Assembly: GCA_016721305.1 (NCBI GenBank)
Contig: JADKIH010000019.1
Span: 1 to 45,125, forward strand
Reading direction: 5' to 3'
Length of the DNA: 45,125 nt
Source of the DNA: Bacteroidota bacterium
GTDB lineage: Bacteria > Bacteroidota > Bacteroidia > AKYH767-A > 2013-40CM-41-45
Positions within the stretch are counted from its first letter, which is position 1, and the number at the start of each line of letters is the position of its first letter. Below, in pieces: positions 9,029-16,637 of this stretch. The notes below the pieces were generated by a model, which saw only the letters and a list, made by a program, of their open reading frames with translations, was not told the origin of the DNA and searched no databases. A program made the translations under genes and the position numbers.

Positions 9029-9174
9029 CCGCCTTCGACAAGCTCAGGCTCTGGAAGAATATTAGACAGCTTACTTTTTGTCGGAAGCTGAAACTGTCGA
9101 AATACTTTGACGAATCTGTATAAAAAACGAACGCAGTGAAAATTAATTTCGGAGCCTGAGCTTGTCGAAGGCGG
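9029..9174. repeat. Perfect 23-bp inverted repeat, 100-bp loop (REP-like)
   Basis: Arms at 9029-9051 and 9152-9174 are perfect reverse complements around the core CCTTCGACAAGCTCAGG. They lie in the ~480-bp gap between the rluB start and the yraN end, where I see no gene. The architecture resembles a pair of REP elements or a tiny non-autonomous mobile element without target duplications that I can see. The remaining gap (8809-9028) has CCTTTAGCCTTTAGTC-like heptamers near 8860 and nothing else I can name. Confidence 0.85.
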
Positions 9175-9236
9175 TGCGTATAAGAAGTCTACTTCACAGG
9201 GCAAACAATTTCCACAACAATCAAATCGAAGCCGCA

Positions 9237-9285
9237 AAACTAAAGACTACAAACTAAAGACTACAAACTAAACACTAAAGACTAG
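9237..9285. repeat. ACTAAAG/ACTACAA heptamer repeat containing the yraN stop
   Basis: Seven-bp words ACTAAAG, ACTACAA, ACTAAAG, ACTACAA, ACTAAAC, ACTAAAG follow head to tail. On the - strand the last codons of yraN, AGT CTT TAG, are made from this repeat. Confidence 0.85.
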
Positions 9286-9637
9286 CATAAAACGCGTCCA
9301 CAATATGCTCAATCGTCGTATACTTCTCGTTCGTAATAACGATGATAATATCAAACCGCGTCTCCTTTTCCGGAAAAGATGTTTTGGCAAATTCATCAGC
9401 CGCGCGAATGATTTGCTTTTGCTTGCCGACGGGAACGAGCAATGCCGGATCGCTCAGATAAGGGCTGAAACGTGTTTTAACTTCGACGGCTACGAGGAAG
9501 CCATTGTCTTCGGCGATGATATCTACTTCGGCGCGGTCAAAGCGATAGTTGCGCGAATGGATGTGATATCCTTTTTCACGTAAATAGTTTGTCGCAAGTT
9601 CTTCGCCTTTTTTACCTAGTTCTTTGGGGTCAGTCAT
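9275..9637 (-). CDS. yraN: YraN family (UPF0102) endonuclease-fold protein
   Basis: 120 residues, the normal length. Shows the family's order: N-terminal LGKKGEELATNYLREKGY, NYRFDRAEVDIIAEDNGFLVAVEVKTR, and VGKQKQIIRAADEF. The E-VDII and VEVKTR residues match the restriction-endonuclease-like active site (Asp...ExK). The cellular role is not established. Its start overlaps the ldcA 3' end by eight bases, so it is the second gene of an ldcA-yraN unit. The stop is provided by a short-word repeat. Confidence 0.93.
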   Translation of the reverse strand: MTDPKELGKKGEELATNYLREKGYHIHSRNYRFDRAEVDIIAEDNGFLVAVEVKTRFSPYLSDPALLVPVGKQKQIIRAADEFAKTSFPEKETRFDIIIVITNEKYTTIEHIVDAFYASL

Positions 9638-10547
9638 TGTGAAAAGTCAATTCCATTTTTTCCGTGACGTTCAGCGTAACTTCACTGCCGAAAATCATCG
9701 GATAGTTATTTGGAATATGACCGGCCGGGAAGCCGTAGACGACGGGATAGGTGTACTCTTTCACAGCATCGTGAATAATTTCTTCCGCTGTTTTTCCGAA
9801 TGGAATGGTATTGTCTTTCATCTCTGTCATTCCGCCTACGATCAGTCCTGCCAAATCTTTCAGCTTACCGCTGCGTTTGAGATTCATCATCATTCGGTCG
9901 ATGTGATACAAGTACTCATCGAGATCTTCGAGGAAGAGAATTTTTCCTGCTGTATCGATATCGGATGGCGTGGCAGCCTGAGAGTAGAGAATCGATAAAT
10001 TACCACCAACGAGACGTCCCTTTGCCTTGCCTTTTCGGTTCAGCTTTTCGAGATGCGGCTGTTGTTTCGAGCTTGAATAACGAAGCGTCTGGCCGAACAA
10101 TGTTTCTTTTAAAACACTAAGACACTGAGGGCTGAGCTTGCCCAGATTGAGCGACATCGGACCGTGCAGCGTTTGAATGCCGCAGTGACGATGAACATGA
10201 GAATGAACTACCGTTATATCACTATATCCAATCAGCCATTTCGGCTGTTTGATAAACTTTTTCCAGTCGATGGCATCGATGATACGCGTGGTTCCGTAAC
10301 CTCCGCGGGCAAACAATACCGCTTGTACATTTTTGTTATTCAAGGCTCTCTGCAAGTCGCCTGCCCGGTCTTCGTCGGTTCCGGCAAATTGGTGGTCTTC
10401 CTTGAACAGGTTTTTACCCGTCTGTACCTCTAAACCCCAGCTTTTTAGCAGGTCTATCGCCGGTTTAATTTCAAACTTGCTTACTTTTCGGGCAGTTGAA
10501 ACAATTGCTACGGTGTCTCCAGCTTTGAGATAGGGCGGTCGGATCAT
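9630..10547 (-). CDS. ldcA: LD-carboxypeptidase, MEROPS S66 (LdcA-like)
   Basis: Cytoplasmic serine peptidase that removes the terminal D-Ala from recycled muropeptide tetrapeptides. 305 residues. Visible are PPYLKAGDTVAIVSTARKV at the N-terminus, FARGGYGTTRIIDAIDW, the nucleophile motif LIGYSDIT (Ser), GGNLSILYSQAATP, and KILFLEDLDEYLYHIDRM. Near the end is GFPAGHIPNNYPMIFG, with the catalytic His. The catalytic triad is Ser-Glu-His. It is the first gene of a unit with yraN and is divergent from metG. Confidence 0.93.
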   Translation of the reverse strand: MIRPPYLKAGDTVAIVSTARKVSKFEIKPAIDLLKSWGLEVQTGKNLFKEDHQFAGTDEDRAGDLQRALNNKNVQAVLFARGGYGTTRIIDAIDWKKFIKQPKWLIGYSDITVVHSHVHRHCGIQTLHGPMSLNLGKLSPQCLSVLKETLFGQTLRYSSSKQQPHLEKLNRKGKAKGRLVGGNLSILYSQAATPSDIDTAGKILFLEDLDEYLYHIDRMMMNLKRSGKLKDLAGLIVGGMTEMKDNTIPFGKTAEEIIHDAVKEYTYPVVYGFPAGHIPNNYPMIFGSEVTLNVTEKMELTFHND

Positions 10548-10552
10548 ATTCT

Positions 10553-10572
10553 TATCTTTGCGTGCAAAATTA
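10553..10572. promoter_or_regulatory. Overlapping divergent -7 boxes for metG (+) and ldcA (-)
   Basis: TATCTTTG at 10553-10560 reads toward metG. CAAAATTA at 10565-10572 is TAATTTTG on the other strand, reading toward ldcA. Both match TAnnTTTG. Neither has a TTG at 19-20 bases, so the call rests on the -7 boxes and the position in the 106-bp intergenic gap. Predicted starts cross each other, so the two promoters would compete. Confidence 0.4.
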
Positions 10573-10653
10573 ATTTAAAGTTCGGGTTTTACCGTCCATT
10601 GTTTTAAGGTTATTAAATTAAATGTAAACAATGGCCAAAAATCCACCACAAGT

Positions 10654-12741
10654 ATGAAACCAACCATCGTCACCGCTGCTCTTCCTTATGCCAACGGTCC
10701 GGTACACATCGGTCACCTGGCAGGCGCTTATCTTCCTTCGGATATTTACGTTCGTTTTCTGCGTTTGCGTGGGGAAGATGTAGTATTTATCTGCGGTTCC
10801 GACGAGCATGGTGTTCCGATTACTCTCCGTGCCCGCAAAGAAGGCATTACTCCTCAGCAAGTTGTAGACAAATACCATTCGATGATTAAAAAGAGCTTCG
10901 AAGAAATCGGAGTGTCGTTTGATATTTACCATCGCACTTCGGAGAAAATCCATGCCGAAACAGCTTCCGATTTTTTCACGACACTTTACAACAAGAAAGT
11001 TTTTACGCAAGACGAAAGCGAGCAATACTACGACGAAGAAGCCGGTCTCTTTTTGGCCGATCGATATATTACCGGAACTTGTCCGAACTGTGGCAACACG
11101 AATGCCTATGGCGATCAGTGTGAAAAGTGCGGAAAGAGTTTGAGTCCGGCCGATTTGATTAATCCGCATTCGCAGTTAAGCGGAAAAGCACCTATCAAGA
11201 AAAAAACTACACACTGGTATTTGCCACTCGATACAATGCAAACCGAATGGCTCGACAAGTGGATTCGTTCGCACGAAGGCGATTGGAAAAACAATGTGTT
11301 CGGTCAGTGTAAATCATGGCTCGATCAGGGTCTTCAGCCACGCGCCGTTACACGCGATCTCGACTGGGGCGTTCCCGTTCCACTGCCGGATGCAAAAGGA
11401 AAAGTGCTCTACGTTTGGTTTGATGCGCCGATTGGTTACATCTCAGCAACGAAAGCATTGTTTGAGCAACGCGGCGACAAAGACGGTTGGAAAAAATACT
11501 GGCAAAATCAGGATGCACGACTGCTGCACTTTATCGGTAAAGACAATATCGTTTTCCATTGCATCATTTTCCCTGCGATGCTGAAAGCGCATGGCGATTT
11601 TATTTTGCCGGAAAATATTCCTGCGAATGAATTCTTGAATTTGGAAGGCGATAAAATTTCAACTTCAAGAAATTGGGCAGTTTGGCTGAATGAATATCTC
11701 GAAGAATTCCCCGGCAAGCAAGACATTCTCCGTTACGTATTGTGTGCGACAGCGCCGGAAAACAAAGACAACGATTTCACCTGGAAAGATTTTCAGGCGA
11801 GAAACAATAACGAGCTCGTAGCGATTTTAGGAAACTTCGTGAATCGAACGTTAGTTCTAACTCAGAAATACTACAACGGAAAAGTTCCTCCTCGTCATGC
11901 ACTGCACGACGAAGACAAAGCCTGCATCGATGAAATGCGCAACATTCCGGAAAAGATCGAGCAATATATTTTAGGCTATCGTTTCCGTGATGCATTGTTT
12001 GAATTGATGAATCTGGCGCGCGTCGGAAATAAATATCTCGCCGACAGCGAGCCATGGAAATTGCAGGCAAAAGATCCGCAGCGAGTAGAAACGATTTTGA
12101 ACATATCGCTTGAACTCACAGCACAACTGGCGAGCATCATGTCACCTTTCCTCCCATTCACATCGGCGAAATTATTGTCGATGCTGGAATATCACAGCAT
12201 GCAGCTGGAAACAAGTTGCCGGCAAAGCATTGCTGGAGGCAGGGCATCAGTTGAATGAACCGGCGTTGTTGTTTGAGAAGATTGAAGACGATGTGATTGA
12301 GAGGCAGGTTCAAAAATTACAAAACAGCAAAGCAGGAAGTTCGATCGGTGTCGGAGTTGCAACTCCGACACCGATCGAACCGGCTTCTAACCGTTGGAGT
12401 TGCAACTCCTCCAACGGTTAATCGTTCCTCCAGCTAAGGAAGTTACTTCCTTCGACGACTTCCAAAAAATGGACATCCGCGTCGGCACCATTCTCACTGC
12501 CGAGCGCGTTCCGAAAACCGATAAACTTTTAAAGCTCACCATTGAGGTGAGTGGAATTGCAGCACACTACGATCCCGAGAAAATCATCGGACAGCAGGTA
12601 ACTATTCTCGTCAATCTCGAACCACGAAAAATCAAAGGCATCGAAAGCCAGGGAATGATTTTGATGGCGGAGAATTCGAATGGGGAGTTGGCGTTTGTGG
12701 CGCCGGTGAAGGGGATGGAGAATGGCGGATCGGTGAAGTAA
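10654..12741 (+). CDS. metG: Methionyl-tRNA synthetase with C-terminal tRNA-binding domain, frameshifted
   Basis: Charges tRNA-Met. Class I motifs are intact: AALPYANGPVHIGHLAGAY (HIGH), the zinc knuckle CPNCGNTNAYGDQCEKCG, the WFDAPIGYISAT motif, and NLEGDKISTSRNW (KMSKS-equivalent KISTS). The anticodon-binding helices follow. The C-terminal Trbp111/EMAP-like domain reads DIRVGTILTAERVPKTDKLLKL to the end. The frame changes near 12206 (HSMQ continues as WKQVAGKALLEAGHQLNEP) and again between 12388 and 12420, inside a cluster of palindromes in the linker. Repaired length is ~695 residues, as expected. As an essential gene it argues for sequence error, although a true split into two polypeptides cannot be excluded. 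Confidence 0.93.
12339..12380. repeat. Perfect 42-bp palindrome inside metG
   Basis: Twenty-one bases pair perfectly with the next 21 (GTTCGATCGGTGTCGGAGTTG on each strand), with the centre at GTTG|CAAC. It lies in the Ala/Pro-rich linker between the MetRS body and its tRNA-binding domain and encodes SSIGVGVATPTPIEP. It shares the core GGAGTTGCAACTCC with a second palindrome eight bases away. Confidence 0.95.
12388..12420. repeat. Second linker palindrome in metG, 12-bp arms
   Basis: TAACCGTTGGAG (12388-12399) and CTCCAACGGTTA (12409-12420) are perfect inverted arms. The core GGAGTTGCAACTCC is shared with the palindrome at 12339-12380. A smaller one, AAGGAAGTTACTTCCTT, follows at 12434-12450. 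One of the two metG frameshifts falls within this element. Confidence 0.9.
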
Positions 12742-12742
12742 T

Positions 12743-12800
12743 TCAAAATTTAGAATTCAGAATTCAAAAAGCTGCGGGAGTAATTCTGCGGCTTTTTTTT
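12743..12800 (+). terminator. GAATTC-word repeat and rho-independent terminator after metG
   Basis: Octamer words (AAATTTAGAATTCAGAATTC) start immediately at the metG stop. They are followed by a terminator: AAAAAGCTGCGGG (12766-12778) pairs with CTGCGGCTTTTT (12786-12797) with two G-U pairs, and a run of T follows. Confidence 0.8.
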
Positions 12801-12916
12801 ATTTCAGGGCCGTTATTGTTGGGAAATCATATTCGCTCTTTGAAACTACCAGTACAAATGTTGCACTTTAGGGCTACTTAAGTTATATTTACTTCTCTTC
12901 ATAAAATTTAAAAATC

Positions 12917-13231
12917 ATGAAAAAGAAAAGACTCCTTTCATTGGAAGATTTCATCGATCAAAACTACGGCAAGCGAGGTACTGCCAAGCGGGAAAAATTC
13001 GAGTCGGGTTATGAAAATTTTAAAATCAGTGCTTTCTTACAAGAAGCTCGAAGAGAAAAAGGAATGACGCAAGAAGAACTTGCTCAAAAAGTTGGAACAA
13101 CGAAATCATATATTTCGAAGATTGAAAATGACATTAAGGAAGTTCGGCTTTCGACTTTGCAGAAGATTGTGGAAGTTGGTTTGGAGGGCGGCTATTGCTT
13201 TCGATTCAGTTTTGAGATTTCTAAAACATAA
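12917..13231 (+). CDS. HigA-like antitoxin / XRE-family HTH regulator, without visible toxin
   Basis: 104 residues. N-terminal SLEDFIDQNYGKRGTAKREKFE resembles the dimerisation segment of HigA-type antitoxins, which normally neutralise a RelE/HigB mRNA interferase. The helix-turn-helix is EARREKGMTQEELAQKVGTTKSYISKIEN. In Bacteroidota the toxin gene usually lies directly upstream. Here only 175 bases separate it from metG, and they hold a terminator and no reading frame; downstream is a surface-protein gene. It may be an orphan antitoxin or a stand-alone regulator. A TATATTTA box at ~12885 could be its -7 element. Confidence 0.85.
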   Translation: MKKKRLLSLEDFIDQNYGKRGTAKREKFESGYENFKISAFLQEARREKGMTQEELAQKVGTTKSYISKIENDIKEVRLSTLQKIVEVGLEGGYCFRFSFEISKT

Positions 13232-13292
13232 AAAACTCTGGTTATTACCAAACTCTTCCGCAAAATTGTTATCCTTCTTGAATTCTAAATAG

Positions 13293-13300
13293 TATATTTG
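13293..13300 (+). promoter_or_regulatory. -7 promoter box (TATATTTG)
   Basis: A perfect TAnnTTTG lies 10 bases before the ATG of the following surface-protein gene. No TTG is found at 19-20 bases upstream, so this is a partial match. Confidence 0.4.
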
Positions 13301-13309
13301 AGAATGCCA

Positions 13310-14520
13310 ATGAATAACATTTCCAGCTTTTCAAAACCATATTAACCATTTTTATTGCATTTAATTGCTCGTCAATTAATGCGCAATCAATTCTAAGTTT
13401 ACTTCCAAATTACGGATACAGAGGAATAGCAAATTCTTCTTTAATAATAACAGATCAGCTGTTAACGACTACCTCAAGCATCAGCGATGTATATTTATAT
13501 GGCCCTTCAAATATCACAATCGATTCCATTTCATTTTTGCACACTGACACTGCAGAAATCAATTTTACATTACAATTAAATTGTACAGCCGGTTTATACA
13601 ACTTTCACATAAAAGTAGACGGGGTCGATTACAATTGTTTAAATTGCTTTACCATAGAACCACCGGCAGGGACAATTGACGGATATGCCTTCATGGATTT
13701 AAACCAGGATGGAAGTCCTCAAAGCGAAGAGCCACCCAAACCTTGGGCACATACTGGTTTGTACTGGATCGACATTGTTACAAGCTTCCTCTGGAAATGG
13801 GTGGTTTCAATCCTTCGTAATATTTTCTGCATGCTATAATGCATCCTATTGTCCTGATTCAATCTTTTCACCAACAAACTCGGTCTTTTTCTGCATCAAT
13901 AGCGGAGTTTGGATTGGCCCTGTTGCATTGGGTTTATATGGAACACCAATTGGAATTGACTCCATATCACCCAATTCCATTACTGCAGGCGATACATTGT
14001 TTGGTGGAATCATTTACGCTGACAGCATTTTCACTTCCGGCCTTAATAGCTATGGAAACATAAACAATGCAACTTTATATGGACCTTCTGAAATCTCAAT
14101 CAAATTACAGGATTTAAACATCCTCGCTCCAAACCTTTGTCAATTCTCTTTACCAACAACTTTAGCAACCGACACCGGATCATATTCTCTAATGATTTGC
14201 GCATCGGATACTTTCTACTCATGCCAAAATTGTTTTCAAATCTGAAGCCCTTTAAATACATCTATCGATCCGATCAATGACACAAAATCTGACATTCGAT
14301 TTACCCAAATCCTTCCAATGGGAACTTTGAATTATCATTCTCTGAATTGTCAGAAAAAACCGACATAATTCTCAGCGATGGTTTTGGAAAAATTATTCAC
14401 GAAAGCAAAAACATCAACTCTACGAAACTTAATTTTGATATACTTGGAGAAAGTGGTTGCTACTTTTTAAAAATCATCACCAATGATAAAATCAACGTTT
14501 TCAAGATTATTAAGATTTAA
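13310..14520 (+). CDS. T9SS-secreted protein with duplicated NCF-ending domains, several frameshifts
   Basis: With one T restored near 13338 the start reads MNNISSFFKTILTIFIAFN and SSINAQ, a signal peptide. Then two related ~100-residue beta-rich domains follow. Each contains an xYGPSxI motif (LYGPSNITIDSISF and LYGPSEISIKLQDL) and ends in a cysteine motif, DYNCLNCF or FYSCQNCF. The second is reached after a frame change near 13735-13840. A further change near 14300 gives YPNPSNGNFEFSL and a T9SS type A sorting domain ending KINVFKIIKI. At least three frame changes in 1.2 kb make this the most damaged gene after the polyprenyl synthase, so true decay is possible. Function unknown. Confidence 0.7.
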
Positions 14521-14583
14521 ATTGACCGCAACTAGCTTCAATCAATTCAAAACCACTTTACAATCACTTGGTAGTGTTTCGTG

Positions 14584-14608
14584 ATGGTATCGCAAAATGC
14601 GATACCAT
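14584..14608. repeat. Perfect 11-bp inverted repeat, 3-base loop
   Basis: ATGGTATCGCA, AAA, TGCGATACCAT. There is no T-run after it, so it is not a classical terminator. It lies between the surface-protein gene and the rimP promoter, followed by a TTTCTGCGA repeat. The rest of 14521-14718 holds nothing else I recognise. Confidence 0.85.
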
Positions 14609-14631
14609 GTTGTCGGCTATTTTGGGACAAC

Positions 14632-14672
14632 ATTTCTGCGATTTCTGCGAAATTTCTGCGATTTCTGCGGGA
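14632..14672. repeat. TTTCTGCGA nonamer repeat
   Basis: Four copies of ATTTCTGCG (with small spacers), ending TGCGGGAAAAAA. The same word family occurs at 40561-40597 and 41998-42041 as the tail of a composite intergenic element. Confidence 0.85.
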
Positions 14673-14718
14673 AAAAACACAACACCCATTTTTTCTGCAC
14701 CATATAATCAATGTCCCC

Positions 14719-14748
14719 TTGGAAACACAGGAAAAAGGGCTATATTTG
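14719..14748 (+). promoter_or_regulatory. Strong Bacteroidota-type promoter of the rimP-nusA-infB operon
   Basis: TTG at 14719-14721, exactly 19 bases of spacer, then TATATTTG at 14741-14748. This is a full match to the Bacteroidota housekeeping consensus. The predicted transcript starts near 14755 and would have a ~50-base leader that includes the hairpin at 14772-14791. Confidence 0.75.
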
Positions 14749-14771
14749 CCAACGATTTAAGGAAAAGGAAG

Positions 14772-14795
14772 AAGGGGACACGAGTCCCCTTTTTT
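14772..14795 (+). terminator. Terminator-like hairpin in the rimP leader (attenuator candidate)
   Basis: AAGGGGAC, loop ACGA, GTCCCCTT, then a T-run: an 8-bp GC-rich stem with U-tract, the form of an intrinsic terminator. It lies between the promoter and the rimP ATG at 14807. Readthrough here could set expression of the whole operon. NusA, encoded in this operon, acts on such hairpins and autoregulates the equivalent operon in E. coli. That link is inference. Confidence 0.7.
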
Positions 14796-14806
14796 ATTGG
14801 AAATCA

Positions 14807-15281
14807 ATGGACTTGAAAGCAGAAATCACGAAATTAGTAGAAGAGAAAATCGCCGGCAGCGACAACTTCCTCGTGGAAGTAAAAGTGAATCCGGGCAAAA
14901 TCATCGTTACACTGGACCACCAACAAGGTGTGAAAATAGATGATTGTGTGGCAGTTAGCCGTTTTCTCCAGGATCAACTCGAAGCATCGGGCGTTTTTGA
15001 AAAACACGAGCTCGAAGTAGGGTCGCCGGGTATGGAAGAACCTCTGAAAGTTCTCCGCCAGTATCACAAGCGTCAGGGACGCGAAGTGAGCGTAGTGACG
15101 TTCGATGGTATCAAGACGTACCGGAACACTGATGTCGGCCGATGAAAATGGCATCGTTCTGAACGAAGACATCGTTGTGAAAGACGGCAACAAAAAGACA
15201 AAATCAAAACAAATAAATAACATTCCCTTCAACAACATCAAAGAAACGAGAGTTATCTTCTCATTCGACAAAATCATTTGA
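14807..15281 (+). CDS. rimP: Ribosome maturation factor RimP, frameshifted
   Basis: Needed for 30S subunit maturation. N-terminal domain: MDLKAEITKLVEEKIAG, FLVEVKVNPGKIIVTLD, DDCVAVSRFLQDQL. Then FEKHELEVGSPGMEEPLKV, the family signature (ExSSPG). After VTFDGIKT (near 15118) the frame changes and the Sm-like C-terminal domain continues GTLMSADENGIVLNED and FNNIKETRVIFSFDKII. Repaired length is ~157 residues, normal for RimP. The ATG at 14807 is chosen from homology and because it follows the leader hairpin. nusA starts five bases after the stop. Confidence 0.92.
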
Positions 15282-15286
15282 TCCAA

Positions 15287-16546
15287 ATGAAAAAGACAGA
15301 ACCATTAAAGAACGAACATACCGAGCTGGTAGATGCGTTTTCGGAATTCAAGGAATTAAAGAACATCGACCGCGCGAGTATGATGAGTATTCTTGAAGAT
15401 GTATTCAAGAATATGCTTCGTAAAAAATACGGAACGGCCGATAACTTCGACATCGTTATCAACACCGATAAGGGTGATCTCGAAGCATTCCGTAATCGCC
15501 TTATTGTTGATGACGGAGCAGTAGAAGATCCGATGACACAGGTGGAATACTCTGAAGCCATTAAAATCGAACCGGATTTTGAAGTGGGTGAAGAAGTTTC
15601 TGAGAATGTGAAATTCGTTGACTTCGGTCGTCGTGCTGTGTTAGCAGCTCGTCAGAATCTGATGGCACGTGTTCAGGAACTCGAGAAAGAAGGCATCTTC
15701 CGTAAATACAAAGACCGCGTTGGTGAAATCATCACCGGTGAAGTATACCAGACCTGGAAAAAAGAAACACTCGTGATGGACGACGATGGAAACGAATTGA
15801 TTTTGCCGAAAGCAGAACAAATTCCGTCTGACTTCTTCAAGAAAGGTGACGCCGTTCGCGCTGTCGTTCTCCGTGTTGAAATGACGAATGCAACTCCGAA
15901 AATTATCCTTTCGCGTACCTCTCCTCTCTTCCTCGAGAAATTATTCGAGCTCGAAGTGCCGGAAGTATTCGACGGACTGATTACAATTAAGAAAATCGTT
16001 CGCGAACCGGGTGAGCGTGCGAAAGTAGCTGTTGAAAGTTACGACGACAGAATTGATCCGGTTGGAGCTTGCGTAGGTATGAAAGGCTCACGTATTCACG
16101 GTATCGTTCGTGAGTTGCGTAACGAGAATATCGACGTTATCAATTACACAAATAACATCCCTCTCTTCATCTCCCGTGCTTTGGCTCCGGCTAAGATTAC
16201 GACGATTAAGTTGGACGATGAGAAGAAACGCGCTTCCGTATTCCTCAAACCTGATCAGGTTTCTCTGGCCATCGGTAAGGGCGGAAATAACATCAAATTG
16301 GCAGGTAAGCTGTCAGGTTATGAAATCGACGTATATCGCGATAGCGATGACGATACAGAAGACGTTGATCTCGACGAATTTGCAGATGAAATTGAACCAT
16401 GGATCATCGACGAATTGAAAACAATCGGCTGTGATACAGCGAAGAGCGTTCTCGATTTGCCGGTTGAAGATCTCGTAAAACGGACGGATCTCGAAGAAGA
16501 GACTATCCGCGAAGTGGTTCGGATTCTACGTTCAGAATTTGAATAA
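15287..16546 (+). CDS. nusA: Transcription termination/antitermination factor NusA
   Basis: RNA polymerase-associated factor that modulates pausing, termination and antitermination. 419 residues. The N-terminal RNAP-binding domain includes ASMMSILEDVFKNMLRKKYG. Next are the S1 domain (VGEIITGEVYQTWKKETLV), then KH1 (DPVGACVGMKGSRIHGIVREL) and KH2 (VSLAIGKGGNNIKLAGKLSGY). A C-terminal acidic and helix-hairpin-helix-like end follows (GCDTAKSVLDLPVEDLVKRTDL). The ATG at 15287 is preferred to the in-frame TTG at 15278, which overlaps the rimP stop. It is the second gene of rimP-nusA-infB. Confidence 0.97.
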   Translation: MKKTEPLKNEHTELVDAFSEFKELKNIDRASMMSILEDVFKNMLRKKYGTADNFDIVINTDKGDLEAFRNRLIVDDGAVEDPMTQVEYSEAIKIEPDFEVGEEVSENVKFVDFGRRAVLAARQNLMARVQELEKEGIFRKYKDRVGEIITGEVYQTWKKETLVMDDDGNELILPKAEQIPSDFFKKGDAVRAVVLRVEMTNATPKIILSRTSPLFLEKLFELEVPEVFDGLITIKKIVREPGERAKVAVESYDDRIDPVGACVGMKGSRIHGIVRELRNENIDVINYTNNIPLFISRALAPAKITTIKLDDEKKRASVFLKPDQVSLAIGKGGNNIKLAGKLSGYEIDVYRDSDDDTEDVDLDEFADEIEPWIIDELKTIGCDTAKSVLDLPVEDLVKRTDLEEETIREVVRILRSEFE

Positions 16547-16637
16547 AAACAGGTGCCGGCGTCAGTCGGCACCCATCAATAAATTATTACCTTGCAAAAG
16601 CTTAGATAAAGCGCCTTTGCGGGGAACAAAGTAAAAT

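Noticed and set aside
9029..9285. Insertion sequence remnant with transposase
   Set aside because: Inverted arms are present, but the 100-bp interior encodes no protein and no target duplication is visible.
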